DNA from: Phoronis australis
Lineage: Eukaryota; Phoronida; Phoronidae
Direction: 5' to 3'
NCBI GenBank assembly: GCA_002633005.1
Contig: NMRA01000213.1
Location: 589,529-653,528, forward strand
DNA length: 64,000 bases
Shown: positions 1-11,124 of the stretch, piece after piece
Layout: each line of letters begins with the position of its first letter
Position numbering within the stretch: position 1 is the first letter of the stretch
Notes under the pieces: model-generated
The model's input: only the letters and a program-made list of their open reading frames with translations
Told to the model about the DNA's origin: nothing
Databases searched by the model: none
Translations under genes and position numbers: made by a program

Positions 1-1060
1 TCCATTTGAAACACAAACTGACTAAATTAGCCTATCTGCACAGTTTTTTTCATATTTTTAGAGAGATGTGACACAAGAAAACGTTACACTGGGCACTGAA
101 ACTGTGCAGACAACTGATGTTTCCTCATATCTTTACGATCCGGACAACGTAAATCGTTTGAACGTTTGCACAGTTTGCTCGTAAAATTATTTAAGTTCTG
201 TTCATATCAAACCATGTTTTTAGTTTCATATTTCATAAAAAGAAGATAAAATTACGAAACCAACGCTTGGGAACGCGGATGAAAACGTGTTTGTCTCTGG
301 TCCGGCAAATAAAACGAGCCGAGAACGTTTGAGCACAAAGAAAGGAAAGCCAAACTCGACGGTGACTTTTGGGACAGTCGATTTGGAAAACTAAATACGT
401 GAAAGGTTTGTATATTTCCATCCGGAATTTTTGGGATATATTGCTGCGCAATACTGTACCTGAGCATATTCATTTGCAGACGACATGACTCGACCGCAGT
501 TGTTAACAGGTGGAGCGCAAAACGCCAGTAGGCAATAGTGTCCGCTACAGGAAAAGTCCCCAGTAATCTAGGGGTATACAAACTACGTGTAACGAGTAGT
601 AAAGGTTCTACGTTTTAACGATGACGCAAAAACATTTGTTTATTTTGCCATTTGTATATCGGTTCAAATCACACCATAACTTTTGATAACTACAAAATAT
701 TACATATGGAACCTACATTGTAGAGCTCCAAAGCTGGAAATTGAACAATGCCAACATGGCTTTGTGCCGAATGCTACACAGCAGCGGTTGCGTGAATTTA
801 AATCTACCACATAACTGGTTTTTCAAGCTCCAGTAAATGACATTACGTGACAAGTGAATTTCTAAACACCGTATCAGTTACTAGCAAATATTAATCATTT
901 CCAAACCCACAATTCGCATCCATCTTCTCAAGAAATGATTTGAAATCAATTCCATATCAACGGCGCGTAGCCCAAATGAAAAACAAAATGGTTGTCCTGA
1001 TGCAAAGTGGGCCTCTATCGCTTTAAATTCCGATAGCCCATGGATCATTGACTAGAGTAG
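1..1060. repeat. Left copy of a segmental duplication
   Basis: Two stretches here are near-identical to sequence 53 kb to the right: about 1-170 matches about 53571-53690, and about 690-1060 matches about 54390-54960. Order and orientation are kept. The part between them is unlike the right copy. No convincing coding region is visible; open frames here are short and lack splice or domain support. With 1780-2100, 7225-7370 and 13871-15230 it shows that the locus has been duplicated in tandem. Confidence 0.75.
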
Positions 1061-1108
1061 ACACAAGCGATGCGATGAATATTTTCAGTAATCCAGGTGA
1101 GTAATCAT

Positions 1109-1767
1109 ATGTAGAAAAATAAATCAATTACTAGACTTACAGTTTATTGAGATGGCTACATTGTACGTTACGTCCTCCTCTCGAGGACTTCATCAGGTCA
1201 CTGAGGTGTCACGTGACTCGTCATGTGATCTACAGCACAGTTTGCGCGGTATACTCCTTAGTGCTCTAGCCTACGTCCTTGGCAACAGAAACCTCAGGCC
1301 CCCCTGTCTGTTTAGGCTAGGATTGTGAACTCTTTCGGAACCATGGTGTGAGGAAGAATACATGTACATTGGGGAAACCAAACAAGCCCTGAAAAGTAGT
1401 ATCAACCAACATCGTAGACTCAGTTATGAGGTCTGCTATGATTCTGCATATTGTAGTCATACAGCCGCCACAGACCACTTTTATCCCTGGATAATGTCAC
1501 GATTCTGGATGGAGAGGAAAATTGGTTCAGGAGAGGTGTCAAGGGAGCAATGAGTTGAGAATCTTAGCCTAAACAGACAGGGGGTCTGAGGTTTCTGTTG
1601 CCAAAGACGTGGGATAGGGCACTGAGGAGTATCCCGCGCAAACTGTGCTGTGGATCACATGACGAGTCAGGTGACAACTCAGTGGCCTGATGAAAACCAC
1701 GAGAGGGGGACGTAACGTAGCCATCTCAATAAACCGTAAGTCCAGTAATTGGTTTATTTTTCTACAT
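1109..1767. mobile_element. Penelope-like element fragment with long inverted arms
   Basis: The left arm (about 1109-1330) is the reverse complement of the right arm (about 1554-1767), with a few mismatches. The loop of about 220 bp encodes part of a GIY-YIG nuclease. Inverted terminal fragments around a GIY-YIG-coding 3' end are typical of Penelope-like retroelements. The right arm reads toward a poorly kept C-terminal stretch also present at 51014-51307. The corresponding place in the right segmental copy (about 54960) lacks the element, so this is an insertion. Confidence 0.7.
1362..1553 (+). pseudogene. GIY-YIG endonuclease fragment of a Penelope-like retroelement
   Basis: The frame begins with MYIGETKQALKSSINQHRR, which fits the YIG...L...R...HRR core of the GIY-YIG nuclease found at the C-terminus of Penelope-like reverse transcriptases. 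It stops after 63 codons. The downstream stretch that should carry the end of the protein contains stops and frame breaks. Only the endonuclease core remains, without reverse transcriptase, so it is a dead fragment. It lies in the loop between the element's inverted arms. Confidence 0.7.
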
Positions 1768-1779
1768 CAGACACACACC

Positions 1780-2100
1780 TTTGAAGCAGGTAACCAGAAG
1801 ATAAAGAGATAAGAAGATAAGTGTGGACAAAACCCTCAGTCCCTGCAAGATGACAGCAGTGTAAAAAGACATTCGGGTTAATGTCCACGCTGAGGCCTCC
1901 AAACTGCAAAATTAGACTTGAATATAACTACAATGTGGTAATCACAGAGTGAATCGTGGAAACAGAATTAGATCTGAACCACGTGGTCAGTCTGTCATGT
2001 ACTGCAAAGCGAGGAATCCGACAATTATAAATCGGCGCTAGCTTCCCAAGCTAAAACCTTTGACCAAACGGCGGCAGTTAGGCTTGATAACACCTTGTCA
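1780..2100. repeat. Segmental duplication, second stretch of left copy
   Basis: The sequence around 'tcagtccctgcaagatgac' and onward to 'catgcc' matches about 54955-55300 with point differences. In the right copy this stretch follows directly on the counterpart of 690-1060. In the left copy the Penelope-like fragment separates them. No gene is recognised. Confidence 0.7.
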
Positions 2101-2106
2101 TGCCCA

Positions 2107-2261
2107 GTGGCGGACTTAGAGGGGGCCAAGGGGGTCATGGCCCCCCTAGAATTCTCCCCAATTGAATTTGGTAATTCGGAGTGTAAATGTCTGACGGGCA
2201 AAGACCTGGCTAATACTCTGCCCCAGCCCCCCAACTCAAAATCCCGGATCCTCCCCTGGTC
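2107..2261. mobile_element. MITE-like element, copy 1 (cagtggcggac terminus)
   Basis: It starts with cagtggcggactta, contains runs of G and C flanking an AT-rich core, and ends with a 'ggatcctcccctgg' stretch that resembles the reverse complement of the start. The same layout recurs at 7027-7157 and more loosely at 27600-27910. This pattern, with GGCGGA ends and G/C runs, is common in non-autonomous DNA transposons of invertebrates. It has no coding capacity; the open frames across it are accidental. Confidence 0.6.
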
Positions 2262-3230
2262 AAGGTTTTGCAGCACTAGCTGGAGCATAGAACAGGCATT
2301 GCGCAGTACGTTTTGTCTGAGTAGACTTGAGTACGAACGTTCGAAGTCATTGAAGTGACTAACTCGAACCAGTTTCAGTCGGTCGTTGCACCGAAAGCTA
2401 CTTAACATTGGTTAGCGATAACCTGTGTCCGCCCACCCACGGAGCAAACCGTGAAATGTTCATTATAAAATTTGCAAACAGATGCGTTCCCGAATACGTA
2501 TCAATAAAACGAAAGACGAATATAGACGACACACACATATTAAAACAGCAATTTCTTATTTTTTTTTGTTTTCATTATTTTATTCATATCATGACTGCAG
2601 TGCAATAAACGTAATTTTTTCATAAGCTCATTCATTCACACATTCCGATGAGAAAACCAACCAGTTTCCTATCTTAAAAGTGCAATGCACTTCAGATCAG
2701 ACAAAAAAGCCATAAATGGGTAATACACCCTATGTCACGGATTTGGATCGTACTATGGCGTTGCAGTTTACTTTCTTATGTTATATTACTAAAATGTAGT
2801 TTAAACAATTCCTTCTCTGATAAGTAGCTTAAAAGTCCGGCAAATCAGTTTCCACTCAAAATCAGTGTCAAATACTATGAAATTTAATTTTTTGTGGTAT
2901 TGTAAAATTATAGAAGCTGCTGGACAGTGAAATAGTTTGTGTTTTGGATTAACTCACCCATGGTATCAGTAATAATAAATGGAAATTGGAAATATTTCCT
3001 GAAATTTCTGAGGATGACGGGGTCAAAGAAGCAAAAACACAGAAAACGCGTGAGCGAATCTCAGCTGAAGCCTAATTTTAGACTCTGAAACTTAGTTGTA
3101 AGTTTGACCTGTCGTAGTAGAATAGATAGTTTTATGATCCACATATGTCCACAAAACTACCACAATACATCCACACATTGATTATTGTGATATTATATAT
3201 CAGTCTGCCAATACAGGTGCTTTCCAACAT
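2262..3230. other. Non-coding stretch, nothing recognised
   Basis: AT-rich sequence with short, unconvincing open frames. No splice-supported exon, domain or RNA gene is seen. Its right end runs into the LINE fragment, so part of it may be LINE sequence too decayed to read. Confidence 0.4.
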
Positions 3231-3972
3231 TTGGAGAAGTTACAATATCAAACCGCCTTACTCATAACCGGAGCTTACAGGGGATCTAATAGTGTTATGG
3301 TTTTGAATAGCCTCAAGTGGCCCAAACTGTCTACTCGACGCAATCTTCACATGACCACATTTACTTTCAAGGTAATAAACAATGTCAACAACGTGTCTGT
3401 CAAAAAAATATTTGATCTATACACTAAACAAGGCCATCGCAATGATTTCAGATCCTCCACCCCATATGCAATTCCTCCGTCGTTCGGCCAGGCATTCAGA
3501 AGGTCTACAGTCATGATGTGCATCAACAACTGGAAATTCTCTTCCAGTCTCTGTTAAGGGAAGCAACTCTTTTACGAGTATAAAAAATAATTTTAGAACT
3601 GTTTTTCAAAATTTCGATAACTCAACACCCTTGACTCAATTTTCCCTTACCCGCGATAACGAAATAGCATTGTACAGATCAAGATGTGGCCTTTTCCTCA
3701 ACTCTGACAAGTTCAGGCACAACTTTAGTAATGTCTCTCCAAACTGTAAATGTGGTGACCATCAATCTTATCCTCATATTTTCTTCAAATGTCCCCTCAT
3801 CGAATACCTGAGAGACTCACTCTTTCGTGCACTCAATGAAAACCAATCAATTGTTAACGCTCTCAATTCTTGTAATGATATCCCTACTAGAGTTACATTA
3901 TTATTGAATGGTGGACCTAACCTTGACCTCGTTCTCAATGATTTCCTTCTAAGCAACGTTAGTAATTTTTAG
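3231..3972 (+). pseudogene. LINE-type reverse transcriptase 3' end, broken
   Basis: Two frames adjoin. The first (3231-3557) begins EKLQYQTALLITGAYRGS, the conserved motif downstream of the reverse transcriptase core in many non-LTR retrotransposons ('leklQ..aa..itGa.rgs'). The second (3631-3972) carries a CKCG...H.F..CP motif, the terminal zinc-knuckle-like 'C.CG.......H....CP' of the same proteins. A stop at 3555-3557 and a frame change separate them. The catalytic reverse transcriptase and the endonuclease are absent, so this is a 5'-truncated dead copy. About 250 bp of AT-rich sequence to an 'aataaatat' signal near 4205 may be its 3' UTR. Confidence 0.75.
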
Positions 3973-4463
3973 TACCGTTTATCAATATTGTTGCATCTGA
4001 TTTCAATACATGAATCTGTACATATCTTTGTTTTTATATATTTGTAATAGCATATTCAAGTATTGGAATACTTATATTAGACTACTTAATTGTATATACC
4101 TGTATGCATATTAGTTTCATTTATGAATGGTTTACAACCCAGATATATTGCTTCGCGGTTTCTGGGTTTGTTATTATTTCTTTGTTTGTTCTGTGTATTC
4201 TTCAATAAATATATATCACTTTAAAAACTACCGACGAACTTATGTTTACATGCAACAATTAGCCAATGTTTAGCAACCTCAGACAAAGGGAGCATTTGCA
4301 ACAGACACAACTGATCAGTGAAAATCCTCAGTCTTGATACTTTAAGTACTCAAGATTGTTTTTCAAAACATTGGTTCACTTCATAGAAAATAGAATGTAA
4401 TAAAATTAAAATAGTTGGTTTCCTGTGAATTATATTTTTCTTAAGAAGTTCTGCAATTACCAC

Positions 4464-4471
4464 TGACGTCA
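4464..4471 (+). promoter_or_regulatory. CRE-like site
   Basis: A perfect palindromic tgacgtca lies 11 bp before the ATG of the frame at 4483. The following 'aaaatggctgcc' resembles a YY1 site that overlaps a start codon. Such pairs occur in metazoan core promoters. This rests on motifs only. Confidence 0.35.
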
Positions 4472-4482
4472 TCAAAGGAAAA

Positions 4483-4869
4483 ATGGCTGCCGAGGAAGAT
4501 AAAGCAGACATTGTTCACTGGAGTCTTTATATTGATCTGGTTAGTGGGACTTCAATGGAATACCCAAACTAGCAAGCAGTTGAAACATTAGCTAAATCTA
4601 ATAAGTGGATAACAGATCTTCTGAAACATGTTAAATCAGGCCTTGTCCCGTTTACTGCAGGCAGAGAGTCAGCTGAATTTTGCCAGAGTGGGTCTGATTA
4701 CCTCCGTTTTCTCTCAGAATTGACTGTTTTGTGGAAAACATCGAGCTCAGTTTTAAATCAGATGGAGACCAAGAAAAACATGTACCTACCCTTAATAATA
4801 GAGTTTGATTTCGGGGTGTCAGAGGAAATTTCTCAAAGAATTGCTCGAGGAACAGAATGTACTGATTGA
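4483..4869 (+). pseudogene. Unrecognised 129-codon frame with one in-frame stop
   Basis: From ATG at 4483 the frame runs to TGA at 4867-4869 with only one interruption, TAG at codon 30 (4570-4572). The encoded composition looks protein-like: an acidic start MAAEEDKADIVHWSLYIDLV, then mixed helical sequence with charged and hydrophobic residues, ending acidic. The stop may make it a pseudogene. Alternatively it could be a read-through product, or the stop could lie in an intron. No family is recognised. It lies between LINE debris and local repeats, inside the 5 kb that the right segmental copy lacks, so it may have been carried in as a processed copy or with a transposon. Confidence 0.35.
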
Positions 4870-5083
4870 GCTAGGTCAGGTGACTTGTTATGCAGGTCAT
4901 ACATGTAAGTGTTCCAAAATTTTTAGAAATGTAGTTGGTACGTTTTGCTTTGTTAGGACAACAATTTGAAGGGTCACAACAATACTTTTGACTCCCCTGT
5001 TACCCTATGGTGTAGCCACCACGCGCGTTCAATACTGGTGAATAAAATAAAGCATCCTCTAGTCGTCTGTACAATTCTGTCAG

Positions 5084-5320
5084 CTACGAAACAGCACTAG
5101 GGCAAAGTTCGCCGGGTACGACCCGATGATTACATGAAGCGTGTTGAACGGGAAGCAAATTCAGAACGATTACTAAATTAGTTATCATTATACATGTAGT
5201 TAGCAGTGGTACCAGTAGCTGCAACGGTTTTGTTGCTGTTGTCCACCTAAATCCTGTCCTTAACGGAGAGGCTGGACCTTTTCCGCTTTGGAACCTCCTG
5301 GCAACGGGCCTGCATTTCTT
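5084..5320. repeat. Dispersed repeat, copy 1 (partner at 8490-8742)
   Basis: Shares an ordered set of blocks with 8490-8742: a 'gtacg(a/g)cc(c/t)gatg' block, 'gaagc', a run of 'ttgttgttgttgtcc' type, 'ctggaccttttc' and 'acgggcc'. The two copies are in the same orientation and about 3.4 kb apart. No coding function is seen. It is probably a degenerate transposon family. Confidence 0.55.
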
Positions 5321-5395
5321 CAAATTTAGGTTAATAAAGTTTAGGGCACACTGCTTACAGTCACGTTCTTAATGCTTATGAATGTTGATAAGTCC

Positions 5396-5900
5396 GTTGA
5401 ATTAAATGAAACCAACCTTGCAAAGAAGAAGAGAACGCTTGCGTACACTTGCATTTATCTGATAACAATTCTTTACCCTGCATTGTGAACAATACTTTCT
5501 GGGAATAGCATTTCAATGATTTTTTCATGACGATTCTTGGAAAGAACGCAAGCTGAAGCGCGACTATTGTAATGTCTGTTGAATTGAATGCAGTCAGCCT
5601 TGTGTAGTAGAAGAGAACGTCTGTTTACGTATTTATTTGTCTGATAACAATCATTTACCCTGGATTGAGAAGAACAACTATGAGGCATAGTTTTCAAGCA
5701 TTTTTATGACGATTCTTGGAAAGATTGTAATCTGAAACGCGACTAGTGTAATGTCGGTTGAATTAAATGTAACAAACGTTGCAGGTATTTATATGACAAC
5801 GATTCTTTACTCTGCATTGAGAACAACATTGTCGAGGCATAGTTTTCCAAACATTTTTTCATGACGATTCCTGGAAAGAACGTAACCTGACACGTTTCGG
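5396..5900. repeat. Three diverged tandem units of about 170-190 bp
   Basis: Each unit starts near 'gttgaatt(a/g)aatg', contains 'tgataacaat...tttacc', and ends near 'atgacgattc(t/c)tggaaaga'. The units start at about 5396, 5578 and 5756, the last being shorter. Divergence between units indicates an old tandem expansion. No coding function is seen. Confidence 0.6.
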
Positions 5901-7026
5901 CACTCAGTAACAGCAGCATGGAGTATGCATTTAAAAACTGCACTCGTCAGATATTTGTACTCAACACGAGATGTTTGTATGCAGTTATAGATAACTTTTG
6001 TTCGCCGTTATTATGGAGATAAGAAAGTGCGTGATTTAGTTTTTTTTTTTTGAAAACAGGCACATTTTCGTGTCTCTCATTAAAGTCGGGAAGGCAACGA
6101 ATTTCAGATCATGCAGCCACGGTTATTTGACCAGTTTATAAAACCTTTTCACGCCGGTGTTGCAGTCCACAACACAACACTTAATACTTCGTTAGCACTG
6201 GAAGAAAGAATAGAATAATGCAAGTGTCTCAGACAACAACAAATAACAAAATTGTAAAAATCCAGTGGCTCGAAAACGAGGCAGCAAATGTGCCTGACGC
6301 ATGTTTACGGCATTGTGGGTAAATACAGCTAGATTCGAGTGCCGCTGTGTAATCCGGGACGGCCCTATTGCCATGAACCGCAAGTATATAGTACTAACTG
6401 TATGTTTTTAATTCTATGTGTGCTTCGACCGCACAATTAGTAGCGGAAAGCAATCATAATGCACTTCAGCACGTGCATTATACTCAACTAAATAACCCCG
6501 GCATAAATCCTGAAGGTTACTGGAGTGATACACTGACTTATTCAGTTCTAACCGTGGCGTTATGTTAAACTAGGGAGACGATTTGTGTGCGTCAAAATAT
6601 TGCCCTTCGTTATCCGTAGGATTCACAAAGGACTGTAGGTGATACTCAATCATTAAACTAAGACCGTGAGTTATTTTTAGAGAGAACTCTTGTCGGTTAC
6701 TGACTGTAGCCCAGCTTAGAAAACTCTAAAAAGTTACTCAGCTACTTTGATATTTAAACACAAATCTTAGCCGAGTACAGAGATTTCATCGCTTACTTCT
6801 CTCCGAGCCAGTTCTAAATTTCGTCTTGTCTTTTACGCTGGCATTTCCTCCGCGATAATTCTACATTTAAAACATTCATTGACGCCTTGCTACGCGAAGA
6901 CATCTACATGTAATTTAAGCAACTCCTCGTGATGGTCATGTGACACAACTCGTTTCTCTGACCCTACTCCGGCAAGTGTGCAAAAAAGCCCAATAATTGG
7001 TCCAGTCACATAAAGTTTACGTAAGC
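5901..7026. other. Non-coding stretch, nothing recognised
   Basis: No domain, splice-supported exon, RNA gene or clear transposon terminus was found. Open frames are short and look random. Confidence 0.4.
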
Positions 7027-7157
7027 AGTGGCGGACTTAAGGTTGGAGGGGGTAAGGCGACATTGCCCCCAAAAATTCTCCCAGATTCCATTTGGCAGCT
7101 TGGGGGTTCGAATGTCTGCCCTGCCCCTCCAACTCAAAATTCTGGATCCGCCCCTGA
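7027..7157. mobile_element. MITE-like element, copy 2 (cagtggcggac terminus)
   Basis: Starts cagtggcggacttaagg and ends ctggatccgcccctg, an imperfect inverted pair of termini, with G/C runs inside. Its start and inner blocks ('attctccca', 'ccctccaactcaaaat') match copy 1 at 2107 in the same orientation. No coding capacity. In the right segmental copy the sequence next to copy 1 joins directly to the sequence next to this copy. Confidence 0.65.
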
Positions 7158-7224
7158 TACCAACTTCTAAGTCTTTCGAAATTCTGTGCAATCTACGCAA
7201 GAAACGTGTATGATTGCATTCATT

Positions 7225-7370
7225 GTATTGTACTTGTAGTGCCAGTGACTGTTTACGGAGAATCTTTTCTCTGGTAACTTACCAGTGTTTCGACCAATCT
7301 CCATGTAAAATCCCTTCCGGGTGCAGCATTGATTTCTGGTCCTCAGCAATGGTGAACTTTCCCAATTAAA
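7225..7370. repeat. Segmental duplication, third stretch of left copy
   Basis: Contains 'ttacggagaatcttttct' followed by 'ggtaactta' and 'gtgtttcgaccaat', which recur at about 55307-55425. In the right copy this block lies directly after the counterpart of about 2100. Confidence 0.7.
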
Positions 7371-8489
7371 GACATAGTTTCACACCAAAACAACTGCTTT
7401 TCAACACAAATAACAGCACTGAGTGACTTTGTTGCACAGGGCAGTTCTTGTCCGCACAGCTTGGTTTATTCGAAATGCCCAGCAGTAATAAAGAAGTTTT
7501 AGTTATCTATGGGATATAGTATCTTTGGCAGTAATGACCTTACCCGACTTCAGCCGAGTCAATTCTGAGAACAGGAATATGTGGTTACATAACCGTTTGT
7601 GATGTCAGATCAGTTAGACAACTGTGTATTGCAATGGCTACAGGCACCCAACCCTCCAAAATTTACATGTAGCTTGCTTCATACGATAATTCCTTTCAAC
7701 TCAATTTGTTGGCATAACTGAATTGTTTTTTGCCAACGAGATGTAAAGACCATTGTATCACAGATAATAAAGCCTAATACAAAATATTACAGTTTTCATT
7801 TTTTCATTTTAAGCAGTGAGTAGGAAGGTTGTCACCTTTTTATTTAACCACATATGTAGTTGAAATTTGAGTGGAGGTGGCAATCTGAATGACAGAATTA
7901 CAAGAACACTTCAAATGGAGGTCTTCTTTTAAATTCATGTGTTTATTTATAGAAATAATAATAAAACCAAGGCATCCATGAAGATGCCAGTGAACATATT
8001 ATATCAGGCGTTCATTATGGCAAGATAATTCTACCATGCTAAGGTCACTGAGTCATAGAAATTAAAGAACAGATCAGAGGACGGTTATGATTTAATCCAC
8101 AGTCCAACGCGAATTGTGAGAATTTTCATCACTCAACAAGTAACATGTGCATGAACTGGATGAACAATATAGTTGCATATTTGACGATCACTTTCAATTC
8201 AAAATTTGAAAATGCCTACCCTTCTACCGTACTATTAGTGCAATTAATCCAAAAGAGCAGAATAACAAATCTCAATTTTCTGCTGTTTTGTTTCCTGGCA
8301 GAGTTTAAGGCATTCGCACGGCATTACTTTTTGGGATCTCTCTCGTTGTTATGTGCAAGTAGCTTACTTAGGTCGTAGGGCTAAACTTTTATGCTTAAGC
8401 ATAGACATTCACGTTCAGACTCCCTTGGGTTTATGAATAACACAAAGCCTACTCTTATCGTACATGTATGCAAGATCTCGTCATCTACA
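7371..8489. other. Non-coding stretch, nothing recognised
   Basis: AT-rich sequence with no supported gene, repeat boundary or RNA. Confidence 0.4.
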
Positions 8490-8742
8490 AACAGCGGCCC
8501 TCGGGAAAAGTTGGCCGAGTACGGCCTGATGCCACGTGAAGCGCTTTGAATCAGAAGTAAATTCAAAATTATTACTAACGTAGTTTTGATTGAATTTGGT
8601 AGCACTAGTAGCTACAACAATTTTGTTGTTGTTGTCCATTCCTATCCTATCTTTAACGAATATGCTGGGGTTGGACCTTTTCAGCGGGGGAGGGCTTCGA
8701 TCGAAGTCCCCGAACCTCCCTGGCTACGGGCCCGCCTAACAA
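8490..8742. repeat. Dispersed repeat, copy 2 (partner at 5084-5320)
   Basis: Same order of blocks as the 5084-5320 copy, including the 'ttttgttgttgttgtcc' run and the end 'ctacgggcccgcct'. It has no coding function. The right end resembles G/C-rich DNA transposon ends. Confidence 0.55.
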
Positions 8743-9376
8743 TAATAATAAAAGTAAAATTACTGATCAATGTAAAAAGGTGAAACATAAACTAGAATCT
8801 TTATTTAATTCAACTGCAAATCAGTTACTATTTCCAAAAACATTTTACATAGTGGTTGGATACCCCTGCCCCAAATGTTGACGCCTTGGGCCGTCGCCAC
8901 GATGACTGAGCACCATGTGCACAATCTATGAATAATTAATTTGAACGTATTTTATATTCACTATCAGGACAAAACGCGAACAGTTCCATTGCCCTAACAA
9001 CGATTGTCAATCTAACTACACTGAAAAATTATCAATACTCGTTATTTCCACGAACTGTGAATAATATGTTCGCAACATGAACAGAATGTTTTATCTACGT
9101 TACAGCTTTGATAGTTTCCATGCAATCTAACACTACCGTACGAATCCATTATCAGGTGCCGCAGAGGTGTTTTCAGCCTTTTTGGAGAACACCATGTCAA
9201 GCATAAAAATACGGACTGTTCCAACAGCCCATCTTCCTCGTACGTTGCACTGAGAACGCACCGTTTTTCCGCACTTCACGTAACATTGGGTTTGAGAATT
9301 TCAACTTTTGATAAAACATCGTTCCCATCTGGCGTAGTTTGGGCGCTTCAGGGCAAATAATACATATAGCAGGGTC

Positions 9377-9493
9377 ATGAAAATGATGACATTATTGGTT
9401 TTTACCATCTCTGGAGTTCTCTGTGGGCTCGGTTTATCAGAAAGATTTAGCTTGCCCAAAACTGATCAGTTTTGCCAAATTTGTGAAATGAAG
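9377..9493 (+). CDS. Candidate signal-peptide exon
   Basis: A 39-codon frame opens ATG AAA ATG ATG and reads MKMMTLLVFTISGVLCGLGL, a good secretory signal peptide. It continues to a FCQICEMK stretch ending at a gtacat donor (phase 0). The CxxC followed by a hydrophobic residue recalls the start of a saposin-type domain, but too little is present to decide. Position suits a first exon of the mosaic gene: about 5.2 kb before its linker exon, against 5.8 kb for the pair 57631/63387 in the second copy. The phase does not suit, because the linker needs phase 1. A weaker donor inside the frame (gtttat, 9436) would give phase 1, or another exon may lie in the N gap. It may also belong to another gene. 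Confidence 0.35.
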
Positions 9494-10287
9494 GTACATG
9501 TAGTTGGCGCGCATACATAACGTAGAGGACTTCAAAAGACGGTATTTCGATTATTCCTCGTTTTAGCAGTTGCATCAAATGACTCGTCTTAAAACAGGGG
9601 GACGCAGTTTAGACTGGAAAAATAGGACAACGAAAAATCAACCTTCTTGCAAACACAATGTGCCATCCGTCACGGAAGGGTTTTTAGGTTTTGTTTTTAA
9701 TAGTGAATCATGTAGAGTATTCCGCTGTTTTTGCATAGACTTGGGAGGACACTCCAACCTCAGGCGCGATGTTTCGTGGTTTTCATGCCCTGCCGTAAAC
9801 TTGCGGACAAAAATCTCTCACCTTGCGTGTTGACCTATGTCGTGTTACTTGGTGGGTTGATTAAGCTCAATTCGGGTATTTGTCTGGCGGGGCTAACCCA
9901 CCACTAGATTTGTCTGGCAGTGTTCATTCGTGATACCTTGGCTCACGGTGAATATTTTGTTTCATGTGGTTACCTCTTGGATTGATCGAGCTCAATTGTT
10001 TTAACTTTTTTATAACCGTCTGGCTGATACTCACCACCACTGAAATTGTCTGACAGTGACCAATTTTGATACAGTAGATTACGTAGTAGGTTTCGAAGGC
10101 AGTTTGCAGTGTTTACAAAAAAAGTTGATCTAGCTCAATTTTTGAGTGTCGTTCTCTTGGCTCCTCCTGACCACACCCATCAGAGAAAACCGGGCGGACG
10201 GCAATTTCCAAGCACGAGTATACCTATTGAGCACTTTGGCACCAAAAAAATTTTCTACTTTTTCATGCCCAAAAAAGCTCTGGGATT
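9494..10287. other. Non-coding stretch before the gap
   Basis: No supported exon. Several short 'gtctggc(a/g)g' blocks recur between 9880 and 10060 ('tttgtctggc', 'tgtctggcag', 'cgtctggctg'), which suggests a decayed local repeat. The sequence then enters the assembly gap. Confidence 0.35.
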
Positions 10288-11124
10288 NNNNNNNNNNNNN
10301 NNNNNNNNNNNNNNNNNNNNNNNNNNNNNNNNNNNNNNNNNNNNNNNNNNNNNNNNNNNNNNNNNNNNNNNNNNNNNNNNNNNNNNNNNNNNNNNNNNNN
10401 NNNNNNNNNNNNNNNNNNNNNNNNNNNNNNNNNNNNNNNNNNNNNNNNNNNNNNNNNNNNNNNNNNNNNNNNNNNNNNNNNNNNNNNNNNNNNNNNNNNN
10501 NNNNNNNNNNNNNNNNNNNNNNNNNNNNNNNNNNNNNNNNNNNNNNNNNNNNNNNNNNNNNNNNNNNNNNNNNNNNNNNNNNNNNNNNNNNNNNNNNNNN
10601 NNNNNNNNNNNNNNNNNNNNNNNNNNNNNNNNNNNNNNNNNNNNNNNNNNNNNNNNNNNNNNNNNNNNNNNNNNNNNNNNNNNNNNNNNNNNNNNNNNNN
10701 NNNNNNNNNNNNNNNNNNNNNNNNNNNNNNNNNNNNNNNNNNNNNNNNNNNNNNNNNNNNNNNNNNNNNNNNNNNNNNNNNNNNNNNNNNNNNNNNNNNN
10801 NNNNNNNNNNNNNNNNNNNNNNNNNNNNNNNNNNNNNNNNNNNNNNNNNNNNNNNNNNNNNNNNNNNNNNNNNNNNNNNNNNNNNNNNNNNNNNNNNNNN
10901 NNNNNNNNNNNNNNNNNNNNNNNNNNNNNNNNNNNNNNNNNNNNNNNNNNNNNNNNNNNNNNNNNNNNNNNNNNNNNNNNNNNNNNNNNNNNNNNNNNNN
11001 NNNNNNNNNNNNNNNNNNNNNNNNNNNNNNNNNNNNNNNNNNNNNNNNNNNNNNNNNNNNNNNNNNNNNNNNNNNNNNNNNNNNNNNNNNNNNNNNNNNN
11101 NNNNNNNNNNNNNNNNNNNNNNNN
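10288..11124. other. Assembly gap (837 N)
   Basis: All bases are N. Any long open frame drawn across this span is an artefact of reading N as codons. The gap falls where 5' exons of the mosaic gene could lie. Confidence 0.99.

Noticed and set aside
7090-7125. ggggttcgaatg as a tRNA T-arm (SINE) signal
   Set aside because: It lies inside the G/C-rich MITE and no A box or cloverleaf accompanies it.
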